A stretch of 5,121 bases of DNA from an uncultured Acetatifactor sp. (GTDB taxonomy: Bacteria; Bacillota; Clostridia; Lachnospirales; Lachnospiraceae): the NCBI GenBank assembly GCA_910585615.1, contig CAJUFO010000133.1, positions 1,479 to 6,599 of the forward strand, written 5' to 3'. The notes beneath the pieces are model-generated. The model was given only the letters and a program-made list of their open reading frames with translations. It ran no database searches and had not been told where the DNA came from. Within the stretch, counting starts at the first letter, position 1. Each line of letters begins with the position of its first letter. Positions 1 through 4,801 of the stretch are shown here, piece after piece. The position numbers were made by a program, and so were the translations under genes.

Positions 1-449
1 GGCCTGCTGCCCTCTGCCGCGCCACTTCCGTCCTCCGTGTCGGCCCGCCCCACCTGGCCCCGCGCCTCCTGCATGGCCACGGCAGGCTTTCCTACGAAAA
101 TCTTCGTCTCCCCGGGACGCCTCTGCCGCTCCTGCATTGGCACCATGGCAAGGGGCAGCACAGCCGTCTCCCGGTCATAAACGGGTATGTTGGAGACATA
201 GATCGTGTCGAAGCCCGCCTTCTGCGCCAGCACATTGTAGCTTGCATATGGCAACCCGGAATAATACTGGTTCTGGGAAAAGCTCTTGTCCAATGTCTCC
301 AGAGGCACAGTCCCGGTCTCCCCGCTTTCGTCCGTGCGAAGCTGGTACAGGCTGTTGCCCTCATCGTCCAACACCCTGACCTGTACGCCCTCCAGAGGTA
401 GGGCTTCATGGGCAGTCCGCGCCTGTATGGTCAAATATCCAATCGCCAT
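1..449 (-). CDS. N-terminal fragment of a SleC-like / peptidoglycan-binding spore-associated protein (partial at left edge)
   Basis: The minus-strand frame opens at ATG 449-447 and stays open to the window edge: 149 codons, with the C-terminus missing. The start is supported by AGGAG at 463-459, nine bases upstream. The protein begins MAIGYLTIQAR. It continues as a beta-rich domain of about 105 residues with the motifs PLEGVQVRVLDDEGN, YQLRTDESGET and VPVYDRETAVLPL, and then turns into a Q/R/G-rich linker (MQERQRRPGET). From memory of the family, this resembles the N-terminal carboxypeptidase-regulatory-like domain of Clostridial spore cortex-lytic (SleC-type) and peptidoglycan-binding proteins, whose catalytic or PG-binding parts lie further downstream. 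Those parts are outside the window, so the enzymatic role is inference. No signal peptide is visible, which would fit a protein made inside the sporulating cell. It is divergent from the flavoprotein gene, 209 bases away. That it is a real gene is fairly certain; the function is not. Confidence 0.72.
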   Translation of the reverse strand, partial: MAIGYLTIQARTAHEALPLEGVQVRVLDDEGNSLYQLRTDESGETGTVPLETLDKSFSQNQYYSGLPYASYNVLAQKAGFDTIYVSNIPVYDRETAVLPLAMVPMQERQRRPGETKIFVGKPAVAMQEARGQVGRADTEDGSGAAEGSR

Positions 450-479
450 AGTATGGTTCTCCTGATTTCCTGTCATACA

Positions 480-507
480 TAGGATATGATGATAACGGTT
501 TACATGT
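480..507 (-). promoter_or_regulatory. Possible sigma-K-type sporulation promoter for the SleC-like gene
   Basis: Read on the minus strand, CATATCCTA (488-480) fits the sigma-K -10 pattern CATAnnnTA. An AC (507-506), within CACA, lies 17 bases upstream of it, close to the sigma-K -35 spacing. The implied transcript start would be about 24 bases before the ATG. These motifs are short and degenerate and chance matches are common. The call rests partly on the gene looking like a spore protein. Confidence 0.28.
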
Positions 508-562
508 GTATGGCGATGGCGGGCACACGGAAATCAATTTTGCAAAGCAGCAATCTGAGGTA

Positions 563-591
563 TTGATAATATATCGTATAAAGTGTAGAAT
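563..591 (+). promoter_or_regulatory. Sigma-A-like promoter for the iron-sulfur flavoprotein gene
   Basis: TTGATA (563-568) is followed by a 17-base spacer and TAGAAT (586-591). Each box matches the vegetative consensus at five of six positions and the spacing is optimal. It lies 67 bases before the ATG. A short palindrome, GATA-ATA-TATC (565-575), overlaps the -35 box and spacer and could be a regulator site, though this is weak. Confidence 0.6.
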
Positions 592-658
592 TAAGAAAGA
601 ATGCCTGATTTCAGAAGTCTCTATCAAAAAAATAAACCCAAATCCAGGAGGTATCATC

Positions 659-1276
659 ATGAAAGTCTTACTGATCAACGGAAGCCCCCGTCCAAAGGGC
701 AACACTTCCATCGCCCTGCAGGAGATGGAGAAGACCTTCGCAGCAGAGGGCATCGAGACCGAAACCATCCAAATCGGGAACAAGGACATCCGGGGCTGTA
801 TCGCCTGCGGCAGATGCGCAGAGCTGGGGAAATGTGTCTTCAACGATATGGTAAACGAAGCGGCCCCCAAATTCCAGGAATGCAACGGGATTGTAGTCGG
901 CAGCCCCGTGTACTACGCTTCCGCAAACGCCACTCTGGTGGCCTTCCTGACCAGGCTCTTCTACAGTACCTCCTTTGACAAGACCATGAAGGTAGGGGCC
1001 AGCGTGGTGGCTGCCAGGAGAGGCGGGCTGTCCGCCACCTTCGACGAGCTGAACAAATTCTTCACCATCAGCGGCATGCCCGTGGCCTCCAGCCAGTACT
1101 GGAACAGCGTCCACGGCAGAGGGCCGGGGGAGGCGGCACAGGACGCAGAGGGCCTGCAGACCATGCGCACCCTGGCAAAAAATATGGCTTTCCTGATGAA
1201 GAGCATAGCCCTGGGGAAAGAGGCTTACGGCCTGCCTGAAAAGGAAGAGCACCTCTGGACGCATTTCATCCGCTGA
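659..1276 (+). CDS. Iron-sulfur flavoprotein / NADPH-dependent FMN reductase family (flavodoxin-like fold)
   Basis: A 205-residue cytoplasmic flavoprotein, the usual length for the family. The N-terminus MKVLLINGSPRPKGNTS is the first beta strand plus the FMN-phosphate loop (residues 8-17). GSPVYYAS (81-88) is the second flavin loop, and the stretch AARRGGLSATFDELNKFF forms the third. C47, C50, C53 and C59 make CX2CX2CX5C, the compact cysteine motif that binds a 4Fe-4S cluster in archaeal and Clostridial iron-sulfur flavoproteins (Isf type). These pass electrons from ferredoxin or NAD(P)H to O2, H2O2 or other acceptors; the physiological partner here is unknown. The start at 659 is chosen because AGGAGG (646-651) sits seven bases upstream. 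The frame is open back to 506, but that extension lacks family similarity and contains the promoter. No partner gene is adjacent, so it looks monocistronic. Confidence 0.9.
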   Translation: MKVLLINGSPRPKGNTSIALQEMEKTFAAEGIETETIQIGNKDIRGCIACGRCAELGKCVFNDMVNEAAPKFQECNGIVVGSPVYYASANATLVAFLTRLFYSTSFDKTMKVGASVVAARRGGLSATFDELNKFFTISGMPVASSQYWNSVHGRGPGEAAQDAEGLQTMRTLAKNMAFLMKSIALGKEAYGLPEKEEHLWTHFIR

Positions 1277-1354
1277 AAAGCATCCGAAGAGATGACTGGC
1301 AGTCGGCACCGGAGCGGTTAATGCCCCATGCGGCACATTTCATGCCATGGCGCT

Positions 1355-1382
1355 TAAGATATATCCCCATGTTCTCCGATAT
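1355..1382 (+). promoter_or_regulatory. Sigma-D (sigma-28, flagellar-type) promoter-like sequence
   Basis: TAAG (1355-1358), a 16-base spacer, then TCCGATAT (1375-1382). The sigma-D consensus is TAAA, about 15 bases, GCCGATAT, so the -10 octamer matches at seven of eight positions and the -35 at three of four. The transcript would start near 1389, giving a leader of about 80 bases before the unrecognised coiled-coil gene. No better sigma-A promoter is seen in 1277-1471. The assignment is by motif only, and no flagellar gene is in the window. Confidence 0.38.
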
Positions 1383-1471
1383 AAATGTAAAGGAAATCAC
1401 TAAGCTCGAAAACACCTACATTCTTCCGGCCGGGAGCCGCCGGCAAGATATGACAGGAAAGGAGAATGGCC

Positions 1472-2245
1472 ATGGCAAATATGATTGAGACAGGTTACGC
1501 TGCCGCAGCCGGATTGAGCGGCACACAGAACACCGCTGTCAACGGCAGGGAAAAGGCGGACAGCAGCTTCTCCGATGCCATGCTGGAGAAATACACCCTT
1601 TCCCCGAAAGACATGTCCCTGACAGAATACAAGCTGTACATCCGCGATAAAATAAGGAAGCTTTACACCCACCCCTCCCAGAGGCGGGTGGACTGGCTCA
1701 TCGACATCACCGATGCCGCTTACAGGCGGATGCAGGCAGACCCTCTCTACGAGCAACAAGTCCTGGACTATCTGGCCAGGAACAAGGCGGCCAACACATA
1801 CGGCCATGCGCCGAGATTCGTGTTCATCCACATAGACGATACCTGGGAGAAGTGCTACGGCTATGCCTTCGGCATGCAGGACGACTCCCGCGCCAGGAGG
1901 GCCGCGGAGCGCAGGCGCATGGCGGCAGAGGCCGCAAAGAGGGCCCGCCGGAAAAAGCTTTTAAAGGAATATCTGAAGAAGCGGGCGGAGGCCAAGAGGC
2001 TCCAGGATAAGCTGCTGAAGAACCAGATTCTGAAGAACTGGCTGGAGCACGACCGCCTGACCAGGAAATGGATTGACCAGAAGCGGATGGCCCAGGAAAT
2101 CAAAGAGCAGAAGAAGGAACAGAGGCGGATACAGACCCGGGAAGTCAAAGAATGGAGCGAGGAACGGCAGGCGGAAGCGGCCCTCAACGCCTATGAAGCC
2201 AGCATCATCATGATGATCCGCCAGGAGGAGCAGCTTTTTACCTGA
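1472..2245 (+). CDS. Unrecognised protein with a charged C-terminal coiled coil
   Basis: A 257-residue protein I cannot name with confidence; it resembles uncharacterised Lachnospiraceae proteins. The start is the third codon of the open frame (ATG 1472), because AAAGGAG (1458-1464) lies seven bases before it. The upstream ATG at 1466 is only one base from the Shine-Dalgarno sequence. Residues 1-35 are Ala/Gly/Ser-rich and probably disordered. Residues 36-135 look folded, with the motifs SLTEYKLYIRDKI (49-61), HPSQRR (67-72), DITDAAYRRMQADPLYEQQVLDYL (78-101) and FIHIDDTWEKCYGYAFG (118-134). Residues 138-240 are an almost uninterrupted Arg/Lys/Glu/Ala/Gln helix, likely a long coiled coil and strongly basic in its first half. 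There is no signal peptide and no membrane segment. It is followed at once by an intrinsic terminator, so it is probably a single-gene unit. A structural or scaffold role is possible, but this is inference only. Confidence 0.82.
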   Translation: MANMIETGYAAAAGLSGTQNTAVNGREKADSSFSDAMLEKYTLSPKDMSLTEYKLYIRDKIRKLYTHPSQRRVDWLIDITDAAYRRMQADPLYEQQVLDYLARNKAANTYGHAPRFVFIHIDDTWEKCYGYAFGMQDDSRARRAAERRRMAAEAAKRARRKKLLKEYLKKRAEAKRLQDKLLKNQILKNWLEHDRLTRKWIDQKRMAQEIKEQKKEQRRIQTREVKEWSEERQAEAALNAYEASIIMMIRQEEQLFT

Positions 2246-2255
2246 CGAGGATCCG

Positions 2256-2289
2256 CAGGGGCACAGGGATAGGTGCCCCTGTTTCGTTA
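2256..2289 (+). terminator. Rho-independent terminator after the coiled-coil gene
   Basis: A perfect 9-bp GC-rich stem, CAGGGGCAC (2256-2264) with GTGCCCCTG (2273-2281), has an 8-base loop and is followed by TTTCGTTAT. It begins 10 bases after the stop codon of the coiled-coil gene. The T run is short, so some read-through into the response regulator gene is plausible. Confidence 0.72.
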
Positions 2290-2323
2290 TACCGGGGCGT
2301 ACCGGAAGGAAGGAGACACACAG

Positions 2324-3019
2324 ATGCAGCACAAAATCCTGATTGCGGAGGACGATACGGACATCAGCCGCCTGCTGTCCAGGATACTGGAAGCCCAGGG
2401 CTATCAGGCCCTCCAGGCATTTTCCGGGACGGAGGCCCTGTCCCTTATCGAGCGAGAGGAGCCGGACCTGCTTCTCTTAGACCTCATGCTGCCCGGCCTG
2501 TCCGGGGAAGAGCTGCTTCGTAAGCTCCGGGAGGAGAGGCGCTATAGCTTCCCCGTCCTGATCCTCTCCGCAAAGAGCGCCCTGGGCGACAAGGTGGCCC
2601 TGTTAAAAAGCGGGGCGGACGATTATATCACCAAGCCCTTTGAGCCCGAAGAGGTCATCGCCCGAATCCAGGCCGCCCTCCGGCGGGCGGGCAGCGCCGG
2701 CAGCCTTTCCGGGCAGCAGCCGGATGCGCTGACTTACGGCAATATAAAGCTCTATCCGGACTCCCGCAGGGTGCTGGTAAATGACCGGGAGCTGTCCCTG
2801 ACCGCCCATGAATATCAGCTCCTGCATCTGTTCCTGCAGTCCCCGGGAAAGGTCTATTCCCGGGAAAGCCTTTACGAGCTGGTGTGGGAAGGCGGCTATT
2901 ATGGCGAGAACAATACCGTGAACGTCCATGTGAGCAATCTGCGCAGGAAGATCAGGGAAGCCGATGCCTCCCGGGAATATATCCGGACCGTGTACGGCAT
3001 CGGCTTCCGGCTGGGGTGA
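2324..3019 (+). CDS. OmpR/PhoB-family response regulator (orphan in this window)
   Basis: A complete 231-residue two-component response regulator that binds DNA when phosphorylated. The receiver domain (1-120) has the acidic pocket E9-D10-D11, the phospho-acceptor D53 in LLLLDLMLPG, the switch residue S82 and the K104-P105 pair in DDYITKPF. A short linker (about 121-135) leads to a winged-helix domain with the family signatures LSLTAHEYQLLHLF, KVYSRESLYELVW, NTVNVHVSNLRRKI and YIRTVYGIGFRLG at the very C-terminus. The start at 2324 is supported by AAGGAG (2310-2315), eight bases upstream. An in-frame GTG at 2273 is rejected because it lies inside the preceding terminator stem. Such genes are normally followed by a sensor kinase, but here the next gene is a convergent deoR-type repressor 8 bases on. 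The partner kinase and target genes cannot be told from this window. Confidence 0.95.
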   Translation: MQHKILIAEDDTDISRLLSRILEAQGYQALQAFSGTEALSLIEREEPDLLLLDLMLPGLSGEELLRKLREERRYSFPVLILSAKSALGDKVALLKSGADDYITKPFEPEEVIARIQAALRRAGSAGSLSGQQPDALTYGNIKLYPDSRRVLVNDRELSLTAHEYQLLHLFLQSPGKVYSRESLYELVWEGGYYGENNTVNVHVSNLRRKIREADASREYIRTVYGIGFRLG

Positions 3020-3027
3020 TCGCGATT

Positions 3028-3816
3028 CTACCGGATGCCCTCCTCTTTTTCCACTATGACAATCTCTATGCCTTTTTCATCGAAGAGCTTCAAATCGTCC
3101 TCGGACGCGTCCCAGTCGGTGATCATGACGTCCAGCCTGTCCGCGGGGCAGATCGAGACGATGGAGTCGAATCCTATCTTTTCCCTGGGGAACAGGCCTA
3201 TGGTCTGTCTGGCGCTGTCCATGACCGCGTTGAAGAAGCTGATGGCGGCGGTCTTCTGGATCGACAGGCCGAACTGCGCCGAGATAAAGGCGGATGTGAT
3301 GAAACATTTGTCAAAGCGCAGACGCTTTATGGTCTCAATTGCTATGGCATCGTAGCAGTTTCCCTTGTCGTCCATCTCGCCGCCCAGCAGGATCACCGAG
3401 ATGTTGTCCCTAGTCCGCAGTTCCTCCGCGATGACGATGGAATTGGTCACCACCCGAATCCGGATGCCGTCCGGAAGATTCTGCGCCATCAGGTAACAGA
3501 CGGTAGCGGACGTCAGGAAGATGACGTCGTTGTCTTGGATCATGGACACTGCCCTGAGAGCAATCAGCAGGTAATTGTCCTTGATGGTGTCCATATCTTT
3601 AATCGTCTTTTTGGCAGGCCTGCCCAGGGCCACCTGATGCAGGGGCAGCGCTCCGCCATGGGTCCTTTTCAGCAGCCCTTTCTCCTCCAGTATCCGCAAA
3701 TCCCGTTTCGCGGACTCGTAGCTGACCCCGTACTGTTCCTGGATGTCCCCGGTGGTGATGCTGCCCTTTTCCTCCAGCCAGCTTAGGATGGCCTGGTGCC
3801 TTTCTTCGATGAACAT
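3028..3816 (-). CDS. DeoR/GlpR-family transcriptional repressor with an atypical effector domain
   Basis: A 262-residue regulator, full length for the family. Residues 1-56 are the DeoR winged helix: RHQAILSWLEEKGSIT, then the recognition region YGVSYESAKRDLRILEEKG and the wing LKRTHGGAL. Residues from about 75 onward form the DeoRC domain, which in relatives binds a phosphorylated sugar. The scaffold motifs VVTNSIVIAEEL and ILLGGE are kept. The phosphate-loop motif, usually like DSGTT, reads LTSATV here, and the usual GADGI-like segment reads ITSAFIS. The start is fixed by AAAGGAG (3832-3826), nine bases before the ATG at 3816. No sugar-catabolic gene adjoins it: it is convergent with the response regulator and divergent from the NYN gene. 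It may act on distant targets and on its own promoter. Family assignment is firm; the effector is unknown. Confidence 0.93.
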   Translation of the reverse strand: MFIEERHQAILSWLEEKGSITTGDIQEQYGVSYESAKRDLRILEEKGLLKRTHGGALPLHQVALGRPAKKTIKDMDTIKDNYLLIALRAVSMIQDNDVIFLTSATVCYLMAQNLPDGIRIRVVTNSIVIAEELRTRDNISVILLGGEMDDKGNCYDAIAIETIKRLRFDKCFITSAFISAQFGLSIQKTAAISFFNAVMDSARQTIGLFPREKIGFDSIVSICPADRLDVMITDWDASEDDLKLFDEKGIEIVIVEKEEGIR

Positions 3817-3852
3817 AATGTGTGACTCCTTTCCCGGTTATTTTTGAAAATA

Positions 3853-3880
3853 ATACATGTATCATTTGTGATTTGATGAT
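3853..3880. promoter_or_regulatory. Operator-like repeats over the deoR start site (possible autoregulation)
   Basis: Three overlapping symmetries lie between the -10 box and about +17 of the deoR transcript. The first is a perfect 10-bp palindrome, ATACATGTAT (3853-3862). The second is a tandem 7-mer, TCATTTG then TGATTTG (3862-3875), which reads as two CAAA-containing repeats on the minus strand. The third is an inverted pair, ATCAT (3861-3865) and ATGAT (3876-3880). DeoR-family repressors often bind CAAA-type direct repeats and often repress themselves. That this is their site is inference from position. Confidence 0.45.
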
Positions 3881-3904
3881 AGCATAAACGGTAATATATG
3901 TCAA
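3876..3904 (-). promoter_or_regulatory. Strong sigma-A promoter of the DeoR-family gene
   Basis: On the minus strand, a perfect -35 box TTGACA (3904-3899), a 17-base spacer and TATCAT (3881-3876). This predicts a transcript start near 3869 and a leader of about 50 bases. It is the best promoter match in the window. Confidence 0.8.
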
Positions 3905-3963
3905 CACAATTTTACCTTTACGTTAATTATAGTTATTATTCAGTATTCTTGATATAAATGCAG

Positions 3964-3985
3964 TATTCAATTTGTATTCAATTTG
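3964..3985. repeat. Perfect tandem repeat of the 11-mer TATTCAATTTG (two copies)
   Basis: TATTCAATTTG occurs at 3964-3974 and again, directly abutting, at 3975-3985. The 8-mer CAGTATTC also occurs at 3941-3948 and 3961-3968, so a TATTC core appears three times in about 40 bases. The array ends 21 bases upstream of the NYN -35 box. The 11-base period, close to one helical turn, is what paired protein sites on one DNA face would show. It could equally be replication slippage in AT-rich DNA. Confidence 0.7.
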
Positions 3986-4006
3986 CTACAACTTCCTGAA
4001 AAACGA

Positions 4007-4033
4007 TTGACAAATCAGCCTTATGCATATAAT
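4007..4033 (+). promoter_or_regulatory. Sigma-A-like promoter of the NYN-domain gene
   Basis: A perfect TTGACA (4007-4012) and a perfect TATAAT (4028-4033) are separated by 15 bases, two shorter than ideal. A shifted -10 (TAATAT, 4030-4035) would give 17 bases. Transcription would start near 4040, making a leader of about 100 bases. The short spacer may mean an activator is needed, as in MerR-type promoters, but no such regulator is seen here. Confidence 0.6.
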
Positions 4034-4039
4034 ATAAAA

Positions 4040-4057
4040 GTGTAACAAGGGTTACAC
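4040..4057. promoter_or_regulatory. Perfect 7-bp inverted repeat at the NYN transcript start (operator or leader hairpin 1)
   Basis: GTGTAAC (4040-4046) and GTTACAC (4051-4057) are perfect inverted arms around AAGG. The site begins at about +1, where a dimeric repressor would block transcription. In RNA it would form a small 7-bp hairpin at the 5' end, which could protect the transcript. Both readings fit, and the repressor, if any, is not identifiable. Confidence 0.6.
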
Positions 4058-4066
4058 GTTAATAAT

Positions 4067-4120
4067 GCTCTAGGTTGTACGTCTCTCAGCATATGAGAAT
4101 GACCGAACCCTAGAGCTTTT
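4067..4120 (+). promoter_or_regulatory. Structured leader hairpin ending in TTTT, upstream of the NYN gene (attenuator-like)
   Basis: The outer stem GCTCTAGG (4067-4074) pairs perfectly with CCTAGAGC (4109-4116) and is followed at once by TTTT. Inside it, after an asymmetric internal loop (4075-4080 and 4104-4108), GTC (4081-4083) pairs with GAC (4101-4103). TCTCA (4084-4088) then pairs with TGAGA (4094-4098) across a two-base bulge (4099-4100), closing on the loop GCATA. The hairpin lies between the promoter and the Shine-Dalgarno AGGAGGAGG (4128-4136 region). A stem followed by TTTTCATTT can act as an intrinsic terminator, so the gene may be expressed by read-through. It matches no riboswitch class that I recognise. 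Confidence 0.58.
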
Positions 4121-4141
4121 CATTTATAGGAGGAGGTACAT

Positions 4142-4801
4142 ATGAAAACAGCAATTCTTGTTGATGGCGGCTTTTATCGCCGACGTGCGCAAATAGCTTT
4201 TGGAGACATCAGTGCACAGAACCATGCCATTGAATTGGCAAGTTATTGTAGAAGACATTTAAATTCACATGGGGAAAACAATAACGAACTATACCGTATA
4301 TTTTATTATGACTGCCCTCCCACGTCAAAACGAATATTTCATCCCTTTCTGCAAAGGCAGGTGGATTTATCAAAATCAGATTTATATGTATGGATGAATC
4401 AGTTTCTCGATGAACTGAAAAAGAAACGCAAATTTGCCATACGTTTAGGTAAGCTTGCAGAAGAACAGGCCCACTATACAATCCGTCCGGAAATCGTGAA
4501 AAAGCTCTGCAATGGAAAGCTTGCTTTTTCAGACTTAACTGAAGCGGATTTCTGTATCGAAATAGACCAAAAAGGCGTGGATATGAAAATCGGGCTTGAC
4601 ATTGCTTCGCTGGCGTACAAACAACAGGTGGAACAAATCATTCTCATATCCGGGGACAGCGACTTTGTATCTGCCGCCAAACTTGCCCGCCGTGAGGGAA
4701 TAGATTTTATTTTAGACCCATTAGGTGCACCGATTAAGCCGGACTTATTTGAACACATAGACGGATTGCGTACCTGTGACAAAGCATATACCACCCATTA
4801 A
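4142..4801 (+). CDS. NYN-domain (DUF88/LabA-type, PIN-like) putative ribonuclease
   Basis: A 219-residue cytoplasmic protein. Strand 1 with the first acidic residue is AILVDGGFYRRR (D8). A second strand, ELYRIFYYDCPP (49-60), is typical of the fold. VDMKIGLDIASLAY (146-159) supplies D147 and D153, and ILISGDSDFVSAAKLARREGI (167-187) is the hallmark NYN motif with D172 and D174. These aspartates would hold the catalytic metal. Between about 61 and 140 lies a long helical insert, partly basic (LKKKRKFAIRLGKL), possibly for RNA or partner contact. The start at 4142 follows AGGAGGAGG by a few bases. NYN proteins are PIN-like nucleases acting on RNA; the target here is unknown. The gene is AT-rich in base and codon use, unlike genes 1-5, which suggests transfer. 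It stands alone with its own promoter and structured leader. A role in defence, toxin-antitoxin or RNA processing is inference. Confidence 0.9.
   Translation: MKTAILVDGGFYRRRAQIAFGDISAQNHAIELASYCRRHLNSHGENNNELYRIFYYDCPPTSKRIFHPFLQRQVDLSKSDLYVWMNQFLDELKKKRKFAIRLGKLAEEQAHYTIRPEIVKKLCNGKLAFSDLTEADFCIEIDQKGVDMKIGLDIASLAYKQQVEQIILISGDSDFVSAAKLARREGIDFILDPLGAPIKPDLFEHIDGLRTCDKAYTTH

Larger units (their letters stand above)
3817..4141. other. AT-rich divergent intergenic region between the DeoR gene and the NYN gene
   Basis: A 325-base non-coding stretch whose composition changes sharply from the GC-rich genes on its left. It holds the deoR promoter and operator-like repeats on the left, a tandem 11-mer in the middle, and the NYN promoter with a structured leader on the right. 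No convincing small open reading frame with a ribosome site was found in it. Confidence 0.8.

Noticed and set aside
92..409. A 105-codon minus-strand open frame near the left edge
   Set aside because: It lies in a different frame from the partial SleC-like gene, and its Cys/Arg/Trp-rich translation is typical of an out-of-frame reading.
506..658. N-terminal extension of the flavoprotein to an ATG at 506
   Set aside because: It has no Shine-Dalgarno sequence, would include the promoter, and the flavodoxin fold begins exactly at the ATG at 659 behind AGGAGG.
668..1336. A 222-codon minus-strand open frame over the flavoprotein gene
   Set aside because: It is a shadow of GC-rich codon usage. 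The translation is not family-like, and the plus strand encodes a clear flavoprotein.
2273..2323. GTG start at 2273 for the response regulator
   Set aside because: The GTG lies in the 3' arm of the terminator stem. The receiver domain begins at the ATG at 2324 behind a good ribosome site.
2996..3039. Possible terminator between the convergent response regulator and DeoR genes (GGCATC 2996-3001 with GATGCC 3034-3039)
   Set aside because: The stem is only 6 bp with a long loop and lies mostly inside coding sequence. The T-rich stretch after it is DeoR coding sequence.
2884..3786. A 300-codon plus-strand open frame antisense to the DeoR-family gene
   Set aside because: It starts inside the response regulator gene without a ribosome site and mirrors the DeoR coding frame. 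The minus strand gives a textbook DeoR protein with promoter and Shine-Dalgarno sequence.
4040..4801. Type III toxin-antitoxin system (antitoxin RNA repeats, terminator, nuclease toxin)
   Set aside because: The order promoter, structured RNA, terminator-like stem and nuclease is suggestive. However, there are no tandem RNA repeats of antitoxin length in the leader, and the protein is an NYN protein rather than a ToxN-fold nuclease.
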